Of a stretch of 9,984 nucleotides of DNA, positions 1-5,369 are shown one piece after another. The position numbers were made by a program, and so were the translations under genes. The notes below the pieces were generated by a model. That model was given only the letters and a program-made list of their open reading frames with translations. It was not told where the DNA came from and did not search any database. Origin of the DNA: Alphaproteobacteria bacterium (GTDB taxonomy: Bacteria; Pseudomonadota; Alphaproteobacteria; Micavibrionales; UBA2020); the NCBI GenBank assembly GCA_029266795.1, contig JAQSWE010000067.1, positions 1 through 9,984 of the forward strand, written 5' to 3'. How positions within the stretch are numbered: the first letter of the stretch is position 1; each line of letters opens with the position of its first letter.

Positions 1-1088
1 ATGGCAGCACGGCCAGCTACGCATCCAACAGCCGCACGGCGTCGCGCCCCGCACTGCAAACGACCGATGCGCCCGCGCCCGACGTCATCTACCGCCGCGG
101 CTCGCGCGACACGGTGCTGACCGAGAACAGCGAGACGAAATTCTCCCCCACCCCCTATTACCATTCCGGCGTGGAAACGCTGGTGACGCGCAAGGTCAAC
201 GACCTCAACCGCGACCTGTCGGCGCTGCAATCCACCACCTCGAAATTCCAGGGCCGCCTGCAGTCGCTGCAATCGAAAAGCGACGCCGATGCCGCGCGTT
301 ACTATGAACAAGTCGCCGCCATCAATACCGAGCTGCAATCCGGCACCACCCCCGGCAACCCCGTGCTGGTGGAACGCTGGAATTCGGCTGAAAACAGCCT
401 CGACAGCCTCTCGCAAAGCGCAGGCCTGCTGAACGAACTGGCGACCGACCTTGCCAACGAAGCATCGAAAGCCGGCTACCTGCAGGAAAACACCCGCGCA
501 GCCTATGGCCTGTCGGGCGCGGTGAAGGCCGACCATGACCGCCTGCGCACGCTGGAAGACAACGTGAACCAGGAGATCGTCAACCTGAACCGCCTGCTGA
601 CCTCCGTCGGCGACGAGATCAACCGCCGCGGCTCCTACCTGCGCTCGGAACGCGCGAACCTGCAGACGCTGTCGCTCGCGATCACGAACGGCGACCTGTA
701 CGGCCAGAACATTTCCAACACGCTCTACAAAAAGGCGACGGAATCGAACAACGAGATGTACCGCAGCGCGCCGCAAGCGCCCGCCCGCGGCCGCCCGCTG
801 GTCATCATCCGCTTCGACCGCCCGAACGTGAACTATCAGGAGCCCCTCTATAACGCAGTCAGCCAGGCGCTGGAAAAATACCCCTCCGCCCGTTTCGACC
901 TCGTGGCTGTGTCGCCCGCGCGCGGCAACCCCGCCGAAGTCGCGCTGGCATCCTCCGAAGCACGCAAGAACGGCGAAGCAGTCCTGCGCTCCCTCGCGCA
1001 GATGGGCCTGCCGGTCGAACGCGTGCGCCTGAACGCGGCCAACAGCGCCGAAGCACGTAACAGCGAAATCCATATCTACCTGCAATAA
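1..1088 (+). CDS. Coiled-coil envelope protein, C-terminal part (5' end outside window)
   Basis: The frame is open from the first bases of the window to TAA at 1086-1088, with no stop upstream of the GTG at 114. That GTG has no ribosome binding site, so the real start is most likely outside the window. At least 360 residues are visible. The first part (to about 720) is rich in Gln, Ser, Asn, Leu and Glu, with heptad-like stretches that look like coiled coil. The last ~100 residues (from about 785) form a compact alpha/beta domain. It opens with strand LVIIRFDRPNV and contains the segments FDLVAVSP, SEARKNGEAVLRSLAQMGLP and EIHIYLQ. This resembles OmpA-like periplasmic domains at the C-terminus of alphaproteobacterial envelope proteins, from memory only. 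No enzyme motif is seen. A periplasmic or outer-membrane structural role is inferred. It is followed by a strong terminator, so it ends its transcription unit. Confidence 0.7.
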   Translation, partial: GSTASYASNSRTASRPALQTTDAPAPDVIYRRGSRDTVLTENSETKFSPTPYYHSGVETLVTRKVNDLNRDLSALQSTTSKFQGRLQSLQSKSDADAARYYEQVAAINTELQSGTTPGNPVLVERWNSAENSLDSLSQSAGLLNELATDLANEASKAGYLQENTRAAYGLSGAVKADHDRLRTLEDNVNQEIVNLNRLLTSVGDEINRRGSYLRSERANLQTLSLAITNGDLYGQNISNTLYKKATESNNEMYRSAPQAPARGRPLVIIRFDRPNVNYQEPLYNAVSQALEKYPSARFDLVAVSPARGNPAEVALASSEARKNGEAVLRSLAQMGLPVERVRLNAANSAEARNSEIHIYLQ

Positions 1089-1100
1089 TCACCGATATCC

Positions 1101-1141
1101 AAAAAGCCGCGCCGGGACAAAATGTCCGGCGCGGCTTTTTT
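1101..1141 (+). terminator. Rho-independent terminator after the envelope protein gene
   Basis: A long GC-rich stem (GCCGCGCCGG pairing with CCGGCGCGGC, extended by ACA/TGT around an AAA loop, one bulged G) begins 12 nt after the stop codon. It is flanked by an A-run on the left and a T-run on the right. The A/T flanks mean it could also work on the opposite strand, but no minus-strand gene ends here. Confidence 0.93.
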
Positions 1142-1158
1142 TATTAATGTTTTGCAGC

Positions 1159-1164
1159 TAAAAT
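1159..1164 (+). promoter_or_regulatory. Possible -10 element of a leaderless antiporter transcript
   Basis: TAAAAT (5 of 6 to TATAAT) ends 6 nt before the ATG at 1171, so transcription would begin at or next to the start codon. No Shine-Dalgarno sequence precedes that ATG. The -35 position falls in the T-run of the preceding terminator and matches poorly, so this is a weak call. Confidence 0.3.
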
Positions 1165-1170
1165 AGTGAC

Positions 1171-2403
1171 ATGGCCGCTGATCATATCGACACCCTCACC
1201 TCTATCGCGCTTGTCACCACCGCCGCCCTGCTATGCGGCCTTGCGCTGATCCGCCTGCGCCAGCCCGCCATCGTCGGTTACATCCTTGCGGGCGTCGCGC
1301 TGGGGCCGACGGGGCTGAAGCTGGTCTCCAATACCGAAACGGTACAAGTGCTGGCGGAACTGGGCGTCATCATGCTGCTGTTCCTGATCGGCATGGAACT
1401 GAGTTTGCGCAGTTTCAAATCGGTTTACAAAACCGCGCTGTCGGTCGCGGCCTTGCAAATTGTCGCGGCCCTCATTGTGTTCTACGGCATCGGGCATTTC
1501 CTCGACTGGACGCTGGAGCGCATCGTCGTCTTCGCTTTCGCAACCGCCCTGTCATCGACGGCGGTCGCCATTAAAATTCTGGAGGAAACGGACGAGCTGC
1601 GTACGCCGGTTGGCCGCACTACCGTTTCCGTCTTGATCGCGCAAGACCTTGCCGTCATTCCCATGCTGCTGATCATCAGCGCTTTCGGCAGCGGCCATGC
1701 GATAGGGTCGGCGGGTGCGACTGCCACGACGACGCTCATCATCGTGAAGCTGGCCGTCGCCATCGGGCTGCTGATCGCTGTCAGCTGGTTCCTGTCGAAG
1801 CGCGACCGCGTCGACCTGCCCATGTCGGGCTGGATCATGTCGCGCCACGAAGTCATTCCGCTTGCCGCGCTTGCCTTCTGTTTCACCTGGGCGACGCTGT
1901 CGGGGCTGATCGGCCTCTCCACCGCTTATGGCGCGTTCCTCGCCGGTCTCGTCATTGGCAATTCCAACGTGCGCGCGACGATGCACAAGGCGGCGGAGCC
2001 GATCCAGACAATTTTGCTCATGGTCTTCTTCCTCTCCATCGGCTTGCTGATCGACCTCGATTACATTTTCGCCAACTGGAAAAACGTGCTGTTGGTGCTG
2101 GCGATCGTCACCTTCCTCAAGACATTTGTGAATGTCGGCATCCTGCATTTGCTGGGCGAGCCGTGGCGGCGCGCGTTTCATGCCGGCGTCGTCATGGGCC
2201 AGCTGGGCGAGTTTTCATTCATCCTTGTCGCGGGCGGCGTTGCCGCGAATGTGATATCGCCGGAGGGGTATGACCTCATGATTTCCGTCATCGCCCTGTC
2301 GCTCCTTATCAGCCCGATGTGGCTGGCCGTCGCGCGGCGGCTGCACGACATGGCGATCAGGAAACTGGGCGTGAATATCCTGACGCCGGCGCAGGACGAA
2401 TAA
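1171..2403 (+). CDS. CPA2-family cation/proton antiporter, Kef-type membrane domain
   Basis: This 410-residue, very hydrophobic protein is a monovalent cation:proton antiporter (Na+/H+ exchanger fold, about 12 membrane helices) of the inner membrane. Family motifs are clear. GVIMLLFLIGMEL is at 65-77 and ALSSTAVAIKIL at 126-137. QDLAVIP at 158-164 carries the conserved membrane Asp159. STAYGAFLAGLVIGN is at 250-264 and GQLGEFSF at 343-350, as in KefB/KefC. The protein stops about 20 residues after the last helix, so the cytosolic TrkA-N/RCK nucleotide-binding domain of full-length KefB/C (about 600 residues) is absent. Many RCK-less family members are known. The ion (K+ or Na+) cannot be told from sequence. 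The ATG at 1171 is chosen because no other start lies before the first helix, though no ribosome binding site is visible. The gene stands alone between two terminators. Confidence 0.93.
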   Translation: MAADHIDTLTSIALVTTAALLCGLALIRLRQPAIVGYILAGVALGPTGLKLVSNTETVQVLAELGVIMLLFLIGMELSLRSFKSVYKTALSVAALQIVAALIVFYGIGHFLDWTLERIVVFAFATALSSTAVAIKILEETDELRTPVGRTTVSVLIAQDLAVIPMLLIISAFGSGHAIGSAGATATTTLIIVKLAVAIGLLIAVSWFLSKRDRVDLPMSGWIMSRHEVIPLAALAFCFTWATLSGLIGLSTAYGAFLAGLVIGNSNVRATMHKAAEPIQTILLMVFFLSIGLLIDLDYIFANWKNVLLVLAIVTFLKTFVNVGILHLLGEPWRRAFHAGVVMGQLGEFSFILVAGGVAANVISPEGYDLMISVIALSLLISPMWLAVARRLHDMAIRKLGVNILTPAQDE

Positions 2404-2417
2404 CAAGTAATCCGCAT

Positions 2418-2453
2418 AAAAAAACACCCCGGCTTTCGCGCGGGGTGTTTTTT
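2418..2453. terminator. Bidirectional Rho-independent terminator
   Basis: An inverted repeat with 12-13 bp arms (AAAAAACACCCC and GGGGTGTTTTTT plus an inner C-G pair) has an A-run on one side and a T-run on the other. It lies 14 nt after the antiporter stop and 13 nt after the stop of the converging ferritin-like gene, so it can end transcripts from both directions. Confidence 0.93.
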
Positions 2454-2466
2454 GAATTGATGAGCC

Positions 2467-2934
2467 TTACGACTTTGCGACTTCGCGCAACTCGCCGGGA
2501 CGGCGGAGCATTTTGTCGACATCGCCGGTGTGGAGTTCTTCTTGGCGGATCAGGTCGCGTGCGTATTCTTCGAGCAGCACGGACTTGCCTTCGACCAGTT
2601 TCAGCAGTTCATGGTAATGGGCGAGCGTCGCTTTTTCATGTTCCAGCGATTCCTTCAGGATATCGCTGATGTCATGCTTGTGCGATTCCAGCAAGGGGCC
2701 GATACCCAGCGACGGGTGGCCGCCGAAATGGGTGATGAGTTCCCCCGCCTGCTGCGCATGGTCCATCGATTCCGTCGCCTGGCTGCGCAGCCAAGAGACG
2801 ATCGGAATACGGTTGTAGCCGAAAATCATCAGGGAGTAGTGCATGTAACGCACGACGCCCGCCAATTCGGCCTCGAGGATCTTGTTGAGGGTTTTGAGCA
2901 CTTCATCGTGGTTGACGGTGGTGGCAGGCGACAT
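2467..2934 (-). CDS. bfr: Bacterioferritin-like diiron (ferritin-like) protein
   Basis: This 155-residue protein, the usual length for bacterioferritin (155-160), shows the four-helix ferritin-like pattern. LNKILEAELAGVVRY (16-30) is helix A with Glu23. ESMDHA (55-60) is helix B, EHEKATLAHYHELL (98-111) helix C, and QEELHTGDVDKML (131-143) helix D with Glu132 and His135. Such proteins oxidise Fe(II) at a diiron site and store iron as 24-mers in the cytoplasm. Met57 falls where Bfr has its haem-ligand Met52. The helix-B ligands are spaced Glu-x-x-x-His rather than the Glu-x-x-His of E. coli Bfr, so this is a distinct Bfr-like subgroup. Iron storage is therefore inferred, and a related role in iron or peroxide protection is possible. 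The ATG at 2934 is preceded by AAGGA (2941-2945) at good spacing. The gene is transcribed alone, with a likely promoter at 2971-2999. Confidence 0.88.
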   Translation of the reverse strand: MSPATTVNHDEVLKTLNKILEAELAGVVRYMHYSLMIFGYNRIPIVSWLRSQATESMDHAQQAGELITHFGGHPSLGIGPLLESHKHDISDILKESLEHEKATLAHYHELLKLVEGKSVLLEEYARDLIRQEELHTGDVDKMLRRPGELREVAKS

Positions 2935-2970
2935 GATTATTCCTTTTGCGGTGTTTTAAATCTTAGGTGG

Positions 2971-2999
2971 AAAATAGACCATCCCCTCCGCGCGGGCAA
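2971..2999 (-). promoter_or_regulatory. Predicted sigma70 promoter of the ferritin-like gene
   Basis: On the minus strand, TTGCCC (2994-2999) and TATTTT (2971-2976) are separated by exactly 17 nt. Each matches consensus at 4 of 6. Transcription would start about 30 nt before the ATG at 2934, leaving room for the AAGGA ribosome binding site. Confidence 0.5.
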
Positions 3000-3014
3000 C
3001 CCGCAATCTGCGGG
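3000..3014. repeat. Perfect dyad next to the -35 element of the ferritin-like gene
   Basis: CCCGCA-ATC-TGCGGG is a perfect 6-bp inverted repeat directly against the predicted -35 hexamer. A further GCGGG half-site lies at 2992-2996, overlapping it. It could be an operator or a short hairpin in the 3' leader of the upstream gene. No T-run follows, so it is not a typical terminator. It does not resemble the Fur or Irr boxes I know. Confidence 0.35.
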
Positions 3015-3043
3015 CTGCCTTGCGAGTTAGTCTCAGTCGCGCG

Positions 3044-3769
3044 TTACTTCGCGGCCGGCTTGGAAACCTTGTCGGGATCGGCGAGCGGTTTCGGCGGCTC
3101 GGGCAGTTTCGCGTTCGAGAAGATGGTGATCATCGAGGTCACTTCCTGAATCTTGCCGGGGGCGGAGGTGCCGAAGATCGTCACCGTCACGCCGTTTTTC
3201 GGCTGGTGGATGGTGACGAAGCTGGTGTTGTTGACGACAGGCTTCGCGCTTTTGCCCTTCACCTTGGGCGCTTCGCCTTTGGCGCGGTAGTCATAGGCGA
3301 TCTCGCGGCCCTTCAGGTGCGATTTCGCGTCCTTGGAAAATTTCTCCAGCGCGGCGTGGAAGGCCTGCTCGTCCGCACCGATGCCGACGATGTGGCATTT
3401 GCCGGGTTCGTTCACGAGCGCGAATTCGCCGCCCGGCACGACGTCGTTGCTCATGGGGCGGCGGCCGCCCGGCAGTGCGGCGTACCAGACCTTGCCTTCT
3501 TTGGCGCTGACGGCTTTCAGAAAGGGCGCTGCGTCTTCATCGACCACGAGGTTCATGTACTGGTCGGCCCATTCGGGGATGCGTTCGGGATTGAAGAAAT
3601 TCATGAAGCAGCTGGCGAAGAACATGTTCACGACGAATTGCGCACGCTGCACCGGGTCGTTCGTCAGGGCCACATCGGGAATGGTTGCGAATTTGCCGTC
3701 TTCGGCGGCCTGCGCGGCGGGTCCCGACATCGCCGCGACTACTGCCAGCATCATGAACAATTTACGCAT
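3044..3769 (-). CDS. Secreted (periplasmic) protein of unknown function
   Basis: This 241-residue protein begins with a clear Sec signal peptide: MRK, a hydrophobic stretch to about residue 14, and an AQA-type cleavage site near residues 19-22. The mature part is soluble, with only two cysteines (Cys54 in FFASCFMNFF and Cys125 in EPGKCHIVGIG), which could form a disulfide in the periplasm. The C-terminus (222-241) is rich in Pro, Lys and Asp and probably flexible. I recognise no family and assign no function. The ATG at 3769 is supported by an AAAGGCG-type ribosome binding site in the 18-nt gap after the rluB stop. That gap and the shared strand suggest read-through from rluB. A longer ORF lies on the opposite strand across the same bases, but the signal peptide and the ribosome binding site favour this strand. 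Confidence 0.75.
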   Translation of the reverse strand: MRKLFMMLAVVAAMSGPAAQAAEDGKFATIPDVALTNDPVQRAQFVVNMFFASCFMNFFNPERIPEWADQYMNLVVDEDAAPFLKAVSAKEGKVWYAALPGGRRPMSNDVVPGGEFALVNEPGKCHIVGIGADEQAFHAALEKFSKDAKSHLKGREIAYDYRAKGEAPKVKGKSAKPVVNNTSFVTIHQPKNGVTVTIFGTSAPGKIQEVTSMITIFSNAKLPEPPKPLADPDKVSKPAAK

Positions 3770-3787
3770 CTGTGATCGCCTTTCAGT

Positions 3788-4525
3788 TTATAAAAATTTT
3801 CCGCCGAGCGTTTCCTGTATCGTTTTTTTCGACACTTCCTCGACCGCGCCTTCCGCCATATTGCCGAGCGTGAAGGGGCCGTAGGAGGTGCGGATGAGGC
3901 GGTTGACCGTGAGGCCCAGGAATTCCAGCACCTTGCGGATCTCGCGGTTCTTGCCTTCGGTCAAAATCATTTCGATCCAGACGTTGTCGCCGGTTTCGCG
4001 CTCGACGGTCGCCAAAATCTTGCCGTATTGAACGCCGTCGACGGTCACGCCGTTATGCAGCCGCGCGATTTTCGCAGGCGTCATCTCGCCAAACGCCCGC
4101 ACACGGTATTTGCGCGTCCAGCCGGTCGACGGCAGCTCGAGGTGGCGCGTGAGGCCGCCATTGTTCGTGAGCAGAATCAGCCCCTCCGAATTCAGATCGA
4201 GCCGTCCGACCGAAATCACGCGCGGCATATCCGCCGGCAGGCTTTCGAAAATGGTGGTGCGACCGTGTTCGTCCTTATGCGTCGTCACGAGCCCTTTTGG
4301 TTTATGGTAACGCCAGAGCCGCGTGGGTTCTTTCGCGCCGACTTCATTGCCATCGACCTCGATTTTATCGGCTTCGGTCACGTTTTGCGCGGGGCTTGCC
4401 AGAATCTCGCCGTTCAGCTTCACACGGCCTTCCAGAATGAGCCGCTCGGCATCGCGGCGCGAGCAGACGCCGGCGCGGGCAAGGCGCTTGGCGATACGTT
4501 CAGGTTTTTGCTCTTCGGTGCTCAT
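3788..4525 (-). CDS. rluB: 23S rRNA pseudouridine synthase, RluB/RsuA family
   Basis: This 245-residue enzyme isomerises a specific uridine in ribosomal RNA to pseudouridine. Most such alphaproteobacterial proteins are annotated as RluB (23S U2605). An N-terminal S4 RNA-binding domain occupies about 9-57 (RIAKRLARAGVCSRRDAERL...GRVKLNG). The catalytic domain starts near 70 with the HKPKGLVTT strand, followed by the motif VGRLDLNSEGLILLTN with catalytic Asp110. The late TEGKNREIRKVLEFLG motif is typical of the RsuA/RluB/E/F branch. RluE/RluF or RsuA specificity cannot be excluded. The frame stays open upstream to 5008, but that extension is antisense to tadA, and similarity begins with the S4 domain just after the ATG at 4525. 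No good ribosome binding site precedes that ATG. The start is divergent from tadA, and the secreted-protein gene follows 18 nt after the stop. Confidence 0.93.
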   Translation of the reverse strand: MSTEEQKPERIAKRLARAGVCSRRDAERLILEGRVKLNGEILASPAQNVTEADKIEVDGNEVGAKEPTRLWRYHKPKGLVTTHKDEHGRTTIFESLPADMPRVISVGRLDLNSEGLILLTNNGGLTRHLELPSTGWTRKYRVRAFGEMTPAKIARLHNGVTVDGVQYGKILATVERETGDNVWIEMILTEGKNREIRKVLEFLGLTVNRLIRTSYGPFTLGNMAEGAVEEVSKKTIQETLGGKFL

Positions 4526-4560
4526 TTCTGGTACTTTACCGATATGGACGCACAAAACAA
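4508..4560. promoter_or_regulatory. Compact divergent rluB/tadA promoter region, possibly shared -10
   Basis: The two start codons are only 18 bp apart, and neither has a convincing ribosome binding site. For rluB (minus), TTGTTT (4555-4560), a 16-nt spacer and TAAAGT (4533-4538) end 7 nt before the ATG. For tadA (plus), TTGCTC (4508-4513), an 18-nt spacer and TACTTT (4532-4537) end 6 nt before the ATG; this match is weaker. The two -10 candidates are the same bases read on opposite strands. Each promoter would lie partly inside the other gene, giving nearly leaderless mRNAs. Confidence 0.35.
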
Positions 4561-4999
4561 ATACATGATTGAAGCAATTTCCGAAGCAAAAGCGGCCGCC
4601 GCGCGGGGCGAAATCCCTGTCGGCGCGGTGCTGGTGAATGGCCTCACGGGCGAAGTTGTCGCGCGGTCGGGCAACCAGACCGAAACATGGCGCGACCCGA
4701 CGGCGCATGCCGAAATCATCGTGCTGCAGGAAGGCGGGAAGATCTACGACGCCCCGCGCCTGCCCGATTGCGACCTGTATGTGAGCCTCGAGCCCTGCGC
4801 GATGTGCGCCGCCGCGATATCCTTCGCCCGCATCCGGCGCCTCTATTTCGGGGCCTATGACCCGAAAGGCGGCGGCGTCGATCATGGCGGTAAATTCTAC
4901 GGCCAGCCGACCTGCCACCACGCGCCGGAAGTCTATGGCGGCATCCACGAGCAGGAATGTGCGGCCATTCTGAAGGATTTTTTTAAAGACCGCCGCTAG
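4544..4999 (+). CDS. tadA: tRNA-specific adenosine deaminase TadA
   Basis: This 151-residue zinc enzyme converts adenosine to inosine at wobble position 34 of tRNA-Arg(ACG), allowing it to read several codons; it is normally essential. The cytidine/deoxycytidylate deaminase fold is plain. GEIPVGAVLV is at 22-31. The HAE motif gives zinc ligand His55 and proton-shuttle Glu57. EPCAMC (83-88) gives Cys85 and Cys88, and FARIRRLYFGAYDPKGG follows. Length fits the family (about 150-165). The ATG at 4544 is taken as the start; Met8 at 4565 is a possible alternative, and neither has a clear ribosome binding site. The frame is open far upstream, but only because it runs antisense through rluB. A head-to-head rluB/tadA arrangement is, from memory, common in alphaproteobacteria. 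Confidence 0.96.
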   Translation: MDAQNKYMIEAISEAKAAAARGEIPVGAVLVNGLTGEVVARSGNQTETWRDPTAHAEIIVLQEGGKIYDAPRLPDCDLYVSLEPCAMCAAAISFARIRRLYFGAYDPKGGGVDHGGKFYGQPTCHHAPEVYGGIHEQECAAILKDFFKDRR

Positions 5000-5028
5000 T
5001 TGACTCACCCTCCCCTGTTACGCATAAT
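5000..5028 (+). promoter_or_regulatory. Near-consensus sigma70 promoter for the small OB-like gene and xseA
   Basis: TTGACT (5000-5005, 5 of 6) and CATAAT (5023-5028, 5 of 6) are separated by exactly 17 nt. The -35 hexamer begins on the base after the tadA stop codon. Transcription should start near 5035, about 28 nt before the ATG at 5063. It is the best promoter match in the window and implies expression independent of tadA. Confidence 0.75.
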
Positions 5029-5050
5029 CGCGGCATCCAATATTATTTGC

Positions 5051-5055
5051 AGGAG
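5051..5055 (+). promoter_or_regulatory. Ribosome binding site deciding the start at 5063
   Basis: AGGAG lies 7 nt before the ATG at 5063. The same frame is open back to the TTG at 5000, but that codon sits inside the predicted -35 element and lacks a ribosome binding site, so the downstream ATG is chosen. Confidence 0.85.
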
Positions 5056-5062
5056 CGTCGCC

Positions 5063-5368
5063 ATGAGCCTCGGCCAGAAAAAATCCTATACCGGCATGGT
5101 GCGCAAGGAAACCTACGGCAAGGGCTCCAAGCAGGAACATCAGGCCGTCGTGCTCGATACCGGCGACGGCAACCCGATGAAGCTGCGCATTCGCGGAAAC
5201 AACCCCTTCACCGATCCCGAGCTGGACCAGTTTGTCGGCATGCGCGTGACGGTGGAAGGCATCGCGGGTTCTGGCCAGAATATCCTCTTCGTCGACAGCG
5301 CCGCCGATATCGTGCTGCTCGGCCCGCCCGGCCGCCCCGCGCGCCCGCCCCAAGGCCCGCGCCCCTAA
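5063..5368 (+). CDS. Small predicted OB-fold-like protein coupled to xseA, function unknown
   Basis: This 101-residue protein matches no family I can name. Its predicted layout fits an OB-fold: strands near 8-16 (SYTGMVRKE), 26-33 (HQAVVLDT), 38-44 (PMKLRIR), 59-67 (GMRVTVEGI) and 73-86 (NILFVDSAADIVLL). A short helix (DPELDQFVG, 51-59) lies between strands 3 and 4, where OB-folds have theirs. The tail (88-101) is a basic Pro/Arg/Gly stretch. There is no signal peptide or membrane helix, so it is cytoplasmic. The start is set by AGGAG at 5051. Its TAA is one base before the GTG of xseA, so translation of the two is probably coupled. It is not XseB, the exonuclease VII small subunit, which is a shorter helical protein. 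A nucleic-acid-binding or XseA-assisting role is inferred from fold and context only. Confidence 0.8.
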   Translation: MSLGQKKSYTGMVRKETYGKGSKQEHQAVVLDTGDGNPMKLRIRGNNPFTDPELDQFVGMRVTVEGIAGSGQNILFVDSAADIVLLGPPGRPARPPQGPRP

Positions 5369-5369
5369 C

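Noticed and set aside
1..120. ATG at position 1 as the start of a gene
   Set aside because: That frame meets a stop at 118-120. The real coding frame begins at base 3 and continues from outside the window.
3020..3775. A 251-codon plus-strand ORF covering the secreted-protein gene
   Set aside because: It is antisense to a gene with a clear signal peptide and ribosome binding site. Its translation is rich in Arg, Gly, Val and Phe without family motifs, as expected of a GC-rich shadow frame.
4028..4543. N-terminal extension of tadA through the rluB region
   Set aside because: It is antisense to rluB. The deaminase fold begins at the ATG at 4544, and TadA proteins are about 150-165 residues long.
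4526..5008. N-terminal extension of rluB by 161 codons
   Set aside because: The extension is antisense to the whole of tadA, and the S4 domain begins just after the ATG at 4525, as in the family.
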